64,000 bases of DNA, taken from positions 1 through 64,000 of the forward strand of contig SLRR01000131.1 in assembly GCA_007130865.1 (NCBI GenBank), given 5' to 3'. Below the pieces are notes generated by a model. It saw nothing but the letters and a program-made list of their open reading frames with translations, was not told the DNA's origin and did not search any database. Made by a program: the position numbers and the translations under genes. How positions within the stretch are numbered: position 1 is the stretch's first letter; each line of letters starts with the position of its first letter. The DNA comes from Spirochaeta sp. (GTDB taxonomy: Bacteria > Spirochaetota > Spirochaetia > DSM-27196 > Alkalispirochaetaceae). This document shows, piece by piece, positions 1 through 8,643 of this stretch.

Positions 1-226
1 AGAACCGCCCGGATTCGGTAACGTTGATCCCGTTAAAATGACGCAGATCGATCCCGGGCATGACGAACGTCTCGGTATTGTCGTCCTGGCCGTATTCCAG
101 TTCCACAATCGCGATATTGAACCCGTACGACGGCGAAGCAATACGCGTCTTCCACTCGTTCCCGGTGTCTGCGCTCTGAGCGGAAAGCAGGAAAACCGGC
201 ACCACGAACAGGAGTCCTGACAACAG
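1..226 (-). CDS. N-terminus of an exported protein of unknown function (partial)
   Basis: The minus-strand frame starting around 226-221 (CTG then TTG) and open to the window edge reads like a Sec signal peptide (LLSGLLFVVPVFLLSAQSA) followed by a mature region rich in polar and beta-type residues. The ORF track lists a different frame (33..296), which reads as arginine-rich nonsense after its first 20 codons. There is no good ATG in the signal-peptide frame because a TGA lies eight codons before the CTG. The ATG-started frame upstream carries a basic n-region, so a one-base frameshift near 235-245 could join the two. The product runs off the window and I recognise no family. Moderate confidence that the frame is coding, low confidence in the start. 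Confidence 0.45.
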   Translation of the reverse strand, partial: MLSGLLFVVPVFLLSAQSADTGNEWKTRIASPSYGFNIAIVELEYGQDDNTETFVMPGIDLRHFNGINVTESGRF

Positions 227-461
227 TCCACCACGAGAATTGCTCGTTTCTCAGCCCTCGCATAGAAAAACCCGATTTACGTTGAAATGGAGGCATGTGC
301 TTCCACTACCAGTATAGTACCAAACAACGACAGTGAACGAAAACACGCTTCAATTCCGGAAAAACCCTAACCCGCAGTATTGAGGAAGATGGATCAATCG
401 GCGCGGAGATCTACACGCCCGACCGGTCAACGACGGCGGGCCGGATCCGGTTCCGTCGGCA

Positions 462-3400
462 TCAATGAAAATCCCGGCTTCCCGGATCTACCGGTACACG
501 GGAGAAGCGCGGGGTGAAGCAGGAGTTCACCAGAACGTGCACCACCCCGTCCCGGGACTGGATCGTCCCGGTAATTCCGAGACAGGGTGACATGAGAATG
601 ACCGTACGATACCGCTGATAAATCTTCTTCCAGACGATCAGGTTGACCAGACCCGTTTCGTCCTCCAGCGTGAGGAAGACCGCTCCTCCCGCCGTACCGG
701 GACGCTGCCGGCAGATAACAACCCCCACGTACCCGACAGGCGCTCCGTCCGACAAAGACGCCACCCCCCGGGCGTCGGGCAGACCCCAGCGCGTGATCTC
801 CTCCCTTAACGGTTCGAGCGGATGGCCCCGCACGCTGTGAACGGAGGCACGGTAATCCCAGAGGATCTCGTCAAAGGAGGAAAGCCCGGAAAACGTCGCC
901 GGTGCCTCGTCTTCCCGGAGCAGAACCGGTTCACTCCCGGCGTTCCGGGTGTATCCGCGGTCCACGGACCCGAGTACTTCCCAGAGAGCATTCCGTCGTC
1001 CCGTCCCGAGGGACACAAAAGCGCCTGCGCGGGCCAGGGAAGCGAGAGATTGCCTGTCGAGTCCTGTGCGACGGGCCACGTCATGCACGGAACGGAACGG
1101 TCCGCCCGCGCAGGCCTCCTCGATCCGGCGCCGATCCCTTTCTCCCAGATCCTTGACGTACCGCAATCCCATACGGACCGAGGTTTTTCCGGATTTTGAG
1201 CCGGACTCTTCCAGGGTGCATTCCCATCGACTGGCGTTGATATCCAGGGGCAGTACGGCAACGCCCCGGCGCCGCGTATCCTCCACGATCGTCGCCGGCG
1301 AGTAGAATCCCATGGGCCACGCGTTGAGCAGCGCACAGGCAAACACCGCCGGATGGTGCGCGCGCATCCAGGCGGTAGCGTAGGCTATCAGGGCAAAACT
1401 GGCGGCGTGACTCTCGGGAAAGCCGTACTCCCCGAAACCGCGGATCTGCTCAAACACGCGTTCCGCAAACTCCCGCTCGATTCCCCGGGCAACCATGCGA
1501 CCGATGATCCGCTCCCGGTGTTTCTCCATTCGACCCGTGCGGCGCCACGCCGCCATATCGCGCCTGAGCTGGTCCGCCTCGCCCGGCGTGTAATCCGCGG
1601 CTATAACCGCTACCCGCATGACCTGCTCCTGAAAGAGCGGCACCCCCAGAGTCTTCCCCAGAACAGGTTCCAGATCCGGATGGGGGTACTCCACCGGCTC
1701 CTCTCCGTTCCGACGCCGGAGAAAGGGGTGAACCATGCCGCCCGTGATCGGTCCCGGACGGATGATACTCACCTCGATCACCAGGTCGTAGAATGTGCGG
1801 GGTTTCATTCGCGGCAGCATCGCCATCTGCGCGCGGCTCTCCAGCTGAAACACGCCGATCGTGTCGCCCCGGCCCAGGAGTCGGAACGTCTCGTGATCTT
1901 CCCGGGGGATCTCCGCCATCGAACGGGGATGCGCCGCAGGCTCACGCGACCTCTCCGCGAGCAGATCAAAGCAATAGTGGAGGTGCGTCAACGCTCCCAG
2001 CCCCAGCAGGTCCACCTTGAAGAGGTTCATCTCCTCCACATCGTACTTGTCCCATTGGATCACAGTGCGCCCGGGCATCGTGGCGTTCTCCACCGGTACG
2101 ATCCGGTCCACCGGTTCGTTCCCCAGAAGAAACCCGCCGGGATGAATCGAGAGGTGCCGGGGAAAATCGATTATCTCCGTAATCAGGTCCAGCAGGCGGC
2201 CGCCTCCAAGAGCGGGATCGAGACCGGCCTGGCGCAACGCCTTCTGCGGATTCCCATCACGACCTGCAAGCTTGGCTGCGGTGTCCAGAGCAGTCCGGGG
2301 AAGATCCAGCGCCTTACCTACATCCCGGATCGCCGATTTGATACGGTACCGCACGATATTGGCTACCATGGCGGCACGATCGCGTCCGTATCGGGTGTAC
2401 ATGTAGCGGATCACTTCCTCCCGGCGCCGGTGCTCTATGTCCAGATCGATATCCGGGGGCTCAGCGCGTTCCCGGGAGAGAAACCGTTCAAAGAGCAGGT
2501 TCATCCGTACCGGATCAACCGCCGTTATGCCCAGGCAGTAGCAGACCACGGAGTTTGCCGCGGATCCTCTTCCCTGGCATAGTATTCCCTCGCGCCGGCA
2601 GAACGCCACGATCTCGTACATCGTGAGAAAGTATCCACCGTATCTCAGCTCCCCGATCAGCTGAAGTTCCGTCTCTATCTGAACAGCCACTTCCGCCGGT
2701 ACTCCCCGGGGATAGCGCCGGCGCGCCCCCCGGAAAGTGAGTTCCCGCAGGTATGCGGTACTGCTCATCCCTTCCGGAAGGGGCTCCGTGGGGTATCTAT
2801 ACTCCAGTTCTCCCAGGGAAAACGCGCACCGTTCCGCGATCTCCACGGTAGCCACCGGCAAACCCGGGTCATCGCGGTAGAGATCCTCCATCCCGGCGGG
2901 CGAATGGAGGGCGTATTCCCCGTTCCGGCGAAGCAGCCCCCCGGTCCGGTGCAGCGGAACACCATGACGGATCGCCGTGACCACATCCTGCAGCGGTCGA
3001 CGATCCCGGGAGTGATAGAGCACTTCCGGGAATGCCACCCGCGTGAGACCGTAACGTCGCGCCAGACCCCGCAGCGTGAGTTCCCGTCGCCGGTCTTCCG
3101 GCAGGTGATGCCGGGGGATCCCCAGGTACAACCGATCCCGGAAGGCCTCCTTGAACAGCGGCAGTCCTGCTTCCCGGTGATACTCTTCAGGAAGCTCTTC
3201 CGGAACGTTCCACCGGACCGCGATCAACCCCTCCGCAGCGTCGCATACTTCACGGAACGTCACGCTGCACCGTCCCTTCTCGCTGCGAAGCCGCCCCCGG
3301 GAAATCAGCCGGGACAAACCGGCGTATCCTTCCCGGTTGATCGCGAGCAGCACCACATCGCCTCCCTCCACCAGGGTAACCTGGCTGCCCACGATCAGGC

Positions 3401-3575
3401 GGACGGACCGGCGCCGCGCTTCACTGAACGCCCGCACCACACCGTAGAGACCGTCCCGGTCGGTCAGAGCCAGGGCAGGCATCCCATACTCCGCCGCGGC
3501 CTGTACCAGCTCCTCCGGATGGCTCGCTCCCTCGAGAAAGGAGTAGTTGCTCTTGCACCAGAGCGGAACGTACAC
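462..3575 (-). CDS. dnaE2: Error-prone DNA polymerase III alpha subunit DnaE2 (ImuC)
   Basis: About 1037 aa, close to the usual DnaE2 length. The N-terminal PHP domain begins LWCKSNYSFLEGASHPEELV (about residues 4-23), the form typical of DnaE2 rather than replicative DnaE1. The catalytic region holds GRGSAANSVVCYCLGIT followed by PPDIDLDIE (about residues 370-378), giving the family-C aspartates. An OB-fold region near the C-terminus contains FLTLEDETGLVNLIVW. The track ORF starts at 3764 inside imuB; I prefer GTG at 3575, just after imuB ends, because the conserved PHP start follows at once and AGAGG lies 5 nt upstream. Third gene of the imuA-imuB-dnaE2 cassette, which performs translesion synthesis and damage-induced mutagenesis in other bacteria. 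Confidence 0.93.
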   Translation of the reverse strand: MYVPLWCKSNYSFLEGASHPEELVQAAAEYGMPALALTDRDGLYGVVRAFSEARRRSVRLIVGSQVTLVEGGDVVLLAINREGYAGLSRLISRGRLRSEKGRCSVTFREVCDAAEGLIAVRWNVPEELPEEYHREAGLPLFKEAFRDRLYLGIPRHHLPEDRRRELTLRGLARRYGLTRVAFPEVLYHSRDRRPLQDVVTAIRHGVPLHRTGGLLRRNGEYALHSPAGMEDLYRDDPGLPVATVEIAERCAFSLGELEYRYPTEPLPEGMSSTAYLRELTFRGARRRYPRGVPAEVAVQIETELQLIGELRYGGYFLTMYEIVAFCRREGILCQGRGSAANSVVCYCLGITAVDPVRMNLLFERFLSRERAEPPDIDLDIEHRRREEVIRYMYTRYGRDRAAMVANIVRYRIKSAIRDVGKALDLPRTALDTAAKLAGRDGNPQKALRQAGLDPALGGGRLLDLITEIIDFPRHLSIHPGGFLLGNEPVDRIVPVENATMPGRTVIQWDKYDVEEMNLFKVDLLGLGALTHLHYCFDLLAERSREPAAHPRSMAEIPREDHETFRLLGRGDTIGVFQLESRAQMAMLPRMKPRTFYDLVIEVSIIRPGPITGGMVHPFLRRRNGEEPVEYPHPDLEPVLGKTLGVPLFQEQVMRVAVIAADYTPGEADQLRRDMAAWRRTGRMEKHRERIIGRMVARGIEREFAERVFEQIRGFGEYGFPESHAASFALIAYATAWMRAHHPAVFACALLNAWPMGFYSPATIVEDTRRRGVAVLPLDINASRWECTLEESGSKSGKTSVRMGLRYVKDLGERDRRRIEEACAGGPFRSVHDVARRTGLDRQSLASLARAGAFVSLGTGRRNALWEVLGSVDRGYTRNAGSEPVLLREDEAPATFSGLSSFDEILWDYRASVHSVRGHPLEPLREEITRWGLPDARGVASLSDGAPVGYVGVVICRQRPGTAGGAVFLTLEDETGLVNLIVWKKIYQRYRTVILMSPCLGITGTIQSRDGVVHVLVNSCFTPRFSRVPVDPGSRDFH

Positions 3576-3643
3576 AGCTGCCTCTACCCTTTGTACCACC
3601 GACTTTATTCTGCAGGCATTATTCTGCAGGCTTCTTTGCAGGC

Positions 3644-5251
3644 CTACTCCACAAACCCCTGGAGCATCCACGTCCCGTCCCGGCGATCCCGGTATACCCA
3701 GAGGATCGTTCCCTCTTCCAGCTCCAGATAATAGTATTCCCGGTGGTAGTCCTCCCCCCACCACTCACCGGAGAACAGGTACGGTCCCATCCGACGCCCC
3801 ACTCTGAGGAGCCTCTCTCGCCTCATACCCCGCGAGGCAGTGCGCTGCGGGGGGAAAAGCGGCTCCGGTTCCCGCAACATCCTTCTCACCAGAACCGGAC
3901 CGGACAATCCGGCGCCCCCCACGGTGCTCCGGGTACTCCGAGCACCCCGGGAGCTCGTCGCACAACGCGGTAGTTCCTGCAGCGGCTCCCATATGACGGC
4001 ATCCTCCGGCACGCCTCCCTGCCGCAATTGGTAGCGTCCCGCCACGGCGTTTCCGAAGCGTGCCCGTAGCAGCGATATAGCGGAGACCACCTGTTCCACG
4101 TCCCGCCGATTATCCCGGGGGAAGAGCGAACCCTGCCGGGCGGTTACGGCGGTAGAATCCACCGTGAATGTGCAATGCACTACACCGTTGACGGTGCTGC
4201 GGCTGCCGCTGCGGCTGCTGCCGGGGATACTGTCGCTGCCGGCGCCGTTTCCGTAATGGTTGCCGCTTCCGTCGGTGATCGCGAATCCCTCGGCCAGCTT
4301 CAACCGCCACAGGTGCTTCAGAAACGCCCCGTCGGCGGTAGTGCGCGCCGGACGTATCGAGAATGTCCGATCGGCACCGTCTTCCAGCCGGAGATTCAGG
4401 GTCATTTCAACGACAGCCTCTCCCCGCCGCTGAAGCTCTCCCAGCATCTCCTCCATCAGGGTGTCCAGGAACGCGGTCAGCCGCGACGTGTCCCGTATCG
4501 GGTACGGGCACGCCGCAGTCCGCACGCAGTCCCGGGGTTCTTCAGCGGTCGCCACCGGAACGTCCCGGTCGTTCCGGAAAAAAGCGTGCATCCGGACCGT
4601 CGGTTCCAGGAACCGCCGCCGCACGCTTTCCGGGTTGAGATTCTGAAACGCTCCTGCCGTCTCAATACCCAGATCCGCAAGCTGCCGACGATCCCGCGAC
4701 TCCAGGGGAAACTCCTCCAGGGGAGCCTGCTCCAGAAACGCGATCTCTTCACGGCGCGAGGTAAAGACCGTGAGATCCCCCCCCGCTCGCGCGGCGGCGT
4801 AGGTCCCCGCCCGGGTCCACCCGATCGCTGCGCGGCAGAGAAATCCCTCCCGCTTCACGGCACTCCGGCATGCCTCTCCCCAGGCACGGAGATCAGGGTA
4901 GAGCCGGCCCATGCCTTTCACTCCGACCTGAAACGTCCCGGCGTCCTCTGGATAGGGCTCCACATCCGCCGAGACCGTGGTCAGGGCGCGTACGAGCTCT
5001 TTCTCCGCGGTGAGGCGCTCTTCGGGTGAAACTGTACCCGCCCGCAGATCCGGCACCAGGGAAAGCGCCGCCGCAAAGCGCATACCCGGACGGATACCGC
5101 CGTACCGGGCAAGGCGATCGGCGTCCAGCACAGTCCCGCCGGGTAAATCCTCCGTAACAACCACGCAGGCTCCCCGTTGCCGGGACGGGTCCCGACCGAG
5201 CAGAATCTGCAGCAGAAAGGGACGGACGCTAATACACGCCGTCCGGGCCAT
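3644..5251 (-). CDS. imuB: ImuB, catalytically inactive Y-family polymerase homologue
   Basis: About 535 aa. The start is ATG at 5251 (MARTACISVRPF), preceded by GGAGG at good spacing; the track start at 5356 lies inside the upstream gene. The fold follows Y-family polymerases, but the N-terminal strand lacks the metal-binding aspartates seen in active DinB (FYVDMDAFF type), as is known for ImuB, which serves as a beta-clamp-binding adaptor for DnaE2. A middle region around residues 350-370 is a Gly/Ser/Arg-rich low-complexity insert (GSSRSGSRSTVNG) encoded by a GC-rich repeat-like stretch near 4190-4270. The gene overlaps imuA by 23 nt and precedes dnaE2, so translation is probably coupled. 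Confidence 0.88.
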   Translation of the reverse strand: MARTACISVRPFLLQILLGRDPSRQRGACVVVTEDLPGGTVLDADRLARYGGIRPGMRFAAALSLVPDLRAGTVSPEERLTAEKELVRALTTVSADVEPYPEDAGTFQVGVKGMGRLYPDLRAWGEACRSAVKREGFLCRAAIGWTRAGTYAAARAGGDLTVFTSRREEIAFLEQAPLEEFPLESRDRRQLADLGIETAGAFQNLNPESVRRRFLEPTVRMHAFFRNDRDVPVATAEEPRDCVRTAACPYPIRDTSRLTAFLDTLMEEMLGELQRRGEAVVEMTLNLRLEDGADRTFSIRPARTTADGAFLKHLWRLKLAEGFAITDGSGNHYGNGAGSDSIPGSSRSGSRSTVNGVVHCTFTVDSTAVTARQGSLFPRDNRRDVEQVVSAISLLRARFGNAVAGRYQLRQGGVPEDAVIWEPLQELPRCATSSRGARSTRSTVGGAGLSGPVLVRRMLREPEPLFPPQRTASRGMRRERLLRVGRRMGPYLFSGEWWGEDYHREYYYLELEEGTILWVYRDRRDGTWMLQGFVE

Positions 5252-5858
5252 ACCGCATCCTCCGGAACTCCTCTCCCGCCCCATACCGACGATCCTTGGT
5301 AATCCGCACCACCGAACAGAACGTTCCCTCCACACTGTCTCCGCGATTGCGCTCACGCACCGCCTCAGCCCGCACCGTCACGAGAGACCCGAGTCTGTTT
5401 TCCGGGGTAAGGCAGATAACGGCAGTACCGTGAGTACGCGCCAGGGGGACGATCCGCGGAGCAAAGCGGCGGTCGATCTCACCCGCGGAGGAACTGGTAA
5501 AGTCCGCTATCAGCACCCCCACCCCCCCGGAACGGACCAGGTACTCCGCCGACCGGGCAACCGCAGAAAGGTCGGGAACGCGCACCACCAGCAGAGCCTC
5601 CAGGTCAACGCCGCTCCTGGCCAGGTCGGGTGCATAGAAAGCACTCTCCACGGTGGTCACCCATACACAGGGCTCACCGATCTCCTGTGCCTCATGAACC
5701 AGCTCCACCGCTGCCGTGAGAACGGATGAAGGCGAGGTATCGACGATCTCTACCAGCAGCCCCGCCAGGGAAGCGACGTTCCAGGAACCGGCCCCGTCAT
5801 CACGGGGACCGTCATGTACCAGAGAAGCTGCTTTTACAAGCGATCCCGAGAGCTCCAT
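5229..5858 (-). CDS. imuA: ImuA-like (RecA/SulA-related) mutasome protein
   Basis: A 209-aa protein whose position directly before imuB and dnaE2 marks it as the ImuA-type component. The sequence shows a degenerate RecA-like core (SSVLTAAVELVHEAQ, then LEALLVVRVPDLSAVARSAEYLVRSGGVGVLIADF) in which no clear Walker A is visible. This fits ImuA/ImuA' proteins, which are RecA relatives with lost or altered ATPase motifs. The ATG at 5858 lies 6 nt after a -10 box, so the transcript is likely leaderless. It overlaps imuB by 23 nt. Assignment to the family rests mainly on context and moderate sequence character. Confidence 0.72.
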   Translation of the reverse strand: MELSGSLVKAASLVHDGPRDDGAGSWNVASLAGLLVEIVDTSPSSVLTAAVELVHEAQEIGEPCVWVTTVESAFYAPDLARSGVDLEALLVVRVPDLSAVARSAEYLVRSGGVGVLIADFTSSSAGEIDRRFAPRIVPLARTHGTAVICLTPENRLGSLVTVRAEAVRERNRGDSVEGTFCSVVRITKDRRYGAGEEFRRMRYGPDGVY

Positions 5859-5864
5859 GGAGAG

Positions 5865-5893
5865 ATAGTACTATACATATGTTTACTTTTCAA
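5865..5893 (-). promoter_or_regulatory. imuA promoter with LexA-like operator in the spacer
   Basis: On the minus strand TTGAAA (5893-5888), a 17-nt spacer and TACTAT (5870-5865) sit 6 nt before the imuA ATG. The spacer contains the palindrome ACATATGT (5875-5882) in the context AAACATATGTATAG. This resembles the Gram-positive-type LexA box (GAAC-N4-GTTC, often with an ACATATGT core). A LexA repressor bound there would block RNA polymerase, as expected for an SOS mutasome. The box identity is inference by resemblance. Confidence 0.6.
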
Positions 5894-5991
5894 CCGGCGA
5901 AGTCGGACCGCGGCGAAGTCAGACCAAAAAGCGCACCTCCGGCGGGTTCCGTCGCCCGCCGGCTCCGTGCCGTTTGTTCCGTCGCCGGCGG

Positions 5992-6288
5992 TCAGACCCG
6001 GACACTTTCGTTCACCCGGGAAAAATCGGACTCCACCAGTTCCACAAGATCCTGAACAGCCGCATCTTCGTCGGGTCCGTCCGCGGTTATCGTGATTTCC
6101 TCTCCCGGAGCGACGTTCAACAGGATCACACGGATGATATTCTTGGCATCCGCCGGTTCCTTCTCACTGTTCGAGGAATGAGCGACCGTGACCGCGCACT
6201 CATACAAGCGCGCCGTACGTACAAAAAGGTCCGCCGGACGACTGTGCAGCCCCGCTTTGTTGCGCACGACCGCTGTTGCGCTCTTCAT
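5992..6288 (-). CDS. ptsH: Phosphocarrier protein HPr
   Basis: A 98-aa HPr with the phosphorylated histidine at position 15 in AGLHSRPA. It accepts phosphate from EI and passes it to EIIA. The regulatory serine region is altered: where canonical HPr has KSIMGVM around Ser46, this protein reads KNIIRVI, with Asn in place of the serine and a short insertion before it. It therefore should not be a substrate of HPr kinase at that position. Last gene of the EIIA-EI-HPr operon; its start overlaps the EI stop by 4 nt. Confidence 0.92.
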   Translation of the reverse strand: MKSATAVVRNKAGLHSRPADLFVRTARLYECAVTVAHSSNSEKEPADAKNIIRVILLNVAPGEEITITADGPDEDAAVQDLVELVESDFSRVNESVRV

Positions 6289-8051
6289 AGGTGTGACTCC
6301 TCGTGCTGTCTGTCCAGGTCCTCAACTCGGCGCCGATATATCTGGTCCAGCATATCCGCAACTTCCCGATGAGTTTCCGCGGTGAGGATCTCCCTGGCGA
6401 GCTTTCGCGCCTCCGAGATCCGGGTGTCCCGGATGATCCAGTTTGCCTCCGCCACCAGCCCGGCACTCATGCTGAGCTCACGTACGCCGAGCCCGATGAG
6501 CGCGGGAATAGCTCGGGGATCTCCCCCGAGCTCTCCACACACGCCGATCCACCGACCATGACGCCTCGCCGCTTCCGCCGCCTGGTGTACTGCTGTAAAG
6601 ACGGCTGGATCGTAAACGCGGTAGTATGAGGAGACATCGCTGTTCATGCGGTCCGCCGCCAGGAGGTACTGCGTCAGATCGTTGGTGCCGATGCTGAAAA
6701 AATCGACCCGTCGCGCCAGCGCATCGGCGACCCAGATAGCAGAAGGGACCTCCATCATGATACCCACCTCCATCGTGGGATCATGCGGCAGTTCCTCCCG
6801 GGCAAGATCATCCTTCACCGACGACAGGAGCGCCAGCGCGTCTTCCAGTTCCGGCACCCCTCCAACCATGGGAAACATCATCTTCACCGGTCCCCAGGCA
6901 CCGGCTCGCAGGATTGCCCGCAACTGCGTTCTGAACAGATCCGGCCGGTTCAGCGTGAAGCGCAGTCCCCGGCTGCCCAGAAACGGGTTTTCCTCCGGGG
7001 GAGACGAGACCGTGGGAATCGTTTTATCGCCGCCCACGTCAAGCGTCCGTATCACTACAAACCCGTCCGGAAACGTCTCCGCTGCAGCCCGATACGCGGT
7101 CAGCTGCGTCTCTTCGTCGGGGAGACGCGGGACGCCCAGGAAGAGAAACTCCGTCCGGTACAGGCCGATACTCCGTACTCCCGATTCGCGGGCTTTGGCA
7201 AGGTCCGCGGTGGACCCCACGTTCACCGAGAGGATGTGCTCCACGCCATCGGGCGTTACCGACGGCAGCCCACGGAACGTGCGCATATGTTCCGCCCGGT
7301 CCCGGAGTCGCGACTGTTGAACCTCCACCTTCTGCATCGACGCTTTCCCGGGGTTCACCAGAACACGGGCCCGCACCGCGTGAGCGCTGTCCACTACCAC
7401 CACATCCCGGTTTTTGATCCGCTGTAACGCCGCGGAGACTCCCACCGCCGCGGGAATTCCCAGGTTCTTGGCGAGGATCGCCACGTGCGACGAAGGACCA
7501 CCACGCTCGGTGATGATCCCATTCACCCGGCGAGCATCCAGCGTGATCGTGTCACTGGGAAAAAGGTCGTGCGCTACCAGTATCGTGCTGCGAGGCAGAT
7601 CCGAAAGGTCCACGCCGGGTATACCCAGAAGTACCCGGAGAATACGCTTTGCCACGTCATCCACGTCGGTAGCGCGTGTCTTGTTATAATCTCCGTCGGG
7701 AAGGTCCTCAAAGAGCGCGGCGTACTTCTGAAAGACTCGCTGAAGAGCGGTTTCGGCGGAGAACCGCGCCGAGTCGATCAGTGCTTCCACCTCGCCGATT
7801 ATCGATGCATCCTCGGCGATCGTCTGCTGGGAGCGGAAGATTCCGGCGTAATCAACGCCCATGGTATGCCGGACTTTATCCTGCAGGCGTACCAACTCCT
7901 CCGTGGCGGTCCGGGCTGCTTCGTGGAGGCGCGTCTTCTCCCATTCCGTATCCTGCGTGGATTCCAGTATTTCCGTCATCACCGAGGAATGGAACAGGAC
8001 AGCTTTACCGGTAGCAATACCTGGTGATGCCACAAGGCCTTCCAGTTTCAT
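6285..8051 (-). CDS. ptsI: PTS enzyme I (phosphoenolpyruvate-protein phosphotransferase)
   Basis: A 588-aa enzyme I. It begins MKLEGLVASPGIATGKA, carries the active-site histidine in GGPSSHVAILAKNLGIPA (about residues 183-201), the PEP-binding motifs MMEVPSAIW and FFSIGTNDLTQY, and the C-terminal cysteine motif GVCGELGGD. It phosphorylates HPr from PEP in the cytoplasm. There is no N-terminal GAF domain, so it is the carbohydrate-type EI rather than PtsP. It directly abuts the EIIA gene and overlaps HPr by 4 nt, so the three are one transcription unit. Confidence 0.95.
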   Translation of the reverse strand: MKLEGLVASPGIATGKAVLFHSSVMTEILESTQDTEWEKTRLHEAARTATEELVRLQDKVRHTMGVDYAGIFRSQQTIAEDASIIGEVEALIDSARFSAETALQRVFQKYAALFEDLPDGDYNKTRATDVDDVAKRILRVLLGIPGVDLSDLPRSTILVAHDLFPSDTITLDARRVNGIITERGGPSSHVAILAKNLGIPAAVGVSAALQRIKNRDVVVVDSAHAVRARVLVNPGKASMQKVEVQQSRLRDRAEHMRTFRGLPSVTPDGVEHILSVNVGSTADLAKARESGVRSIGLYRTEFLFLGVPRLPDEETQLTAYRAAAETFPDGFVVIRTLDVGGDKTIPTVSSPPEENPFLGSRGLRFTLNRPDLFRTQLRAILRAGAWGPVKMMFPMVGGVPELEDALALLSSVKDDLAREELPHDPTMEVGIMMEVPSAIWVADALARRVDFFSIGTNDLTQYLLAADRMNSDVSSYYRVYDPAVFTAVHQAAEAARRHGRWIGVCGELGGDPRAIPALIGLGVRELSMSAGLVAEANWIIRDTRISEARKLAREILTAETHREVADMLDQIYRRRVEDLDRQHEESHL

Positions 8052-8513
8052 TCAGGCATTCTCCCCGGCAAAGGCATCACGCAGAACACGATACATCGCC
8101 GCGCCGTCCGGTGCGGCCATCACCGATCCGTACAACTCCGGGCGCTGGAACGCTGATACCAGTGCCACCAGGGTCTTCCCCGCAAGAGACGTGTCCTGAA
8201 GGGCGAACATAACGACCAGAGAAACCTCCAGTTCCTGGTCGGGCCGGCCCATCATAAAAAACGATACCGGCTTCTGCAGGCGGGCAAAGAGAAAGCCCGA
8301 GCGGAGAACATGGTCCGTATCCGTGTGCGGGATCGCCAGGTTGCCTCCGGGCATGGGCAGTCCCGACGGATGTTCCCTCTCCCGATCAAGGATCGCCTGA
8401 ACGAAACTGTCGGCACAGCAACCCGACGTAACGAGGTGTGATGCCATCTCACGGAGCACCTCGTCTCGGGAAGTCGCCAAAAGATCACTCAGAACGAGCT
8501 CCGGACTCATCAT
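8052..8513 (-). CDS. PTS EIIA protein, PtsN/GatA-like (fructose/galactitol type)
   Basis: About 153 aa from the ATG at 8513 (MMSPELVLSDLLA), the usual length of a stand-alone EIIA of the PtsN/GatA family. The phosphorylated histidine lies in NLAIPHTDTDHV. The track start at 8606 is excluded because a good promoter (8548-8575) lies inside that extension. No EIIB or EIIC gene is nearby, so this EIIA probably either serves a permease encoded elsewhere or acts as a regulatory output, as in nitrogen-type PTS. First gene of the EIIA-EI-HPr operon. Confidence 0.88.
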   Translation of the reverse strand: MMSPELVLSDLLATSRDEVLREMASHLVTSGCCADSFVQAILDREREHPSGLPMPGGNLAIPHTDTDHVLRSGFLFARLQKPVSFFMMGRPDQELEVSLVVMFALQDTSLAGKTLVALVSAFQRPELYGSVMAAPDGAAMYRVLRDAFAGENA

Positions 8514-8547
8514 CCCGTTAAAACCCGTATTATCCCCCTCGCTTCTC

Positions 8548-8575
8548 ATTTTAAACGCCGGGTGAAACATGTCAA
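8548..8575 (-). promoter_or_regulatory. Sigma70 promoter of the PTS operon
   Basis: TTGACA (8575-8570), a 16-nt spacer and TAAAAT (8553-8548) on the minus strand. The predicted start near 8541 leaves about 28 nt of leader before ATG 8513, with GAGGGGG near its 5' end. The box placement rules out the upstream in-frame starts. Confidence 0.65.
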
Positions 8576-8643
8576 CGCGATATTGCAATTTTTTTGCAGG
8601 CCTCACCTCTCTGAGACGGAGGCCGATCGAGGCGAGGTGTTTA

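Noticed and set aside
1353-2582. 409-aa plus-strand ORF
   Set aside because: Antisense shadow of dnaE2, whose frame carries the conserved polymerase motifs; the translation shows no domain and is Arg/His-rich.
4175-5029. Plus-strand ORF with a poly-alanine run
   Set aside because: Antisense of ImuB; the alanine run is the complement of the Gly/Ser/Arg linker repeat.
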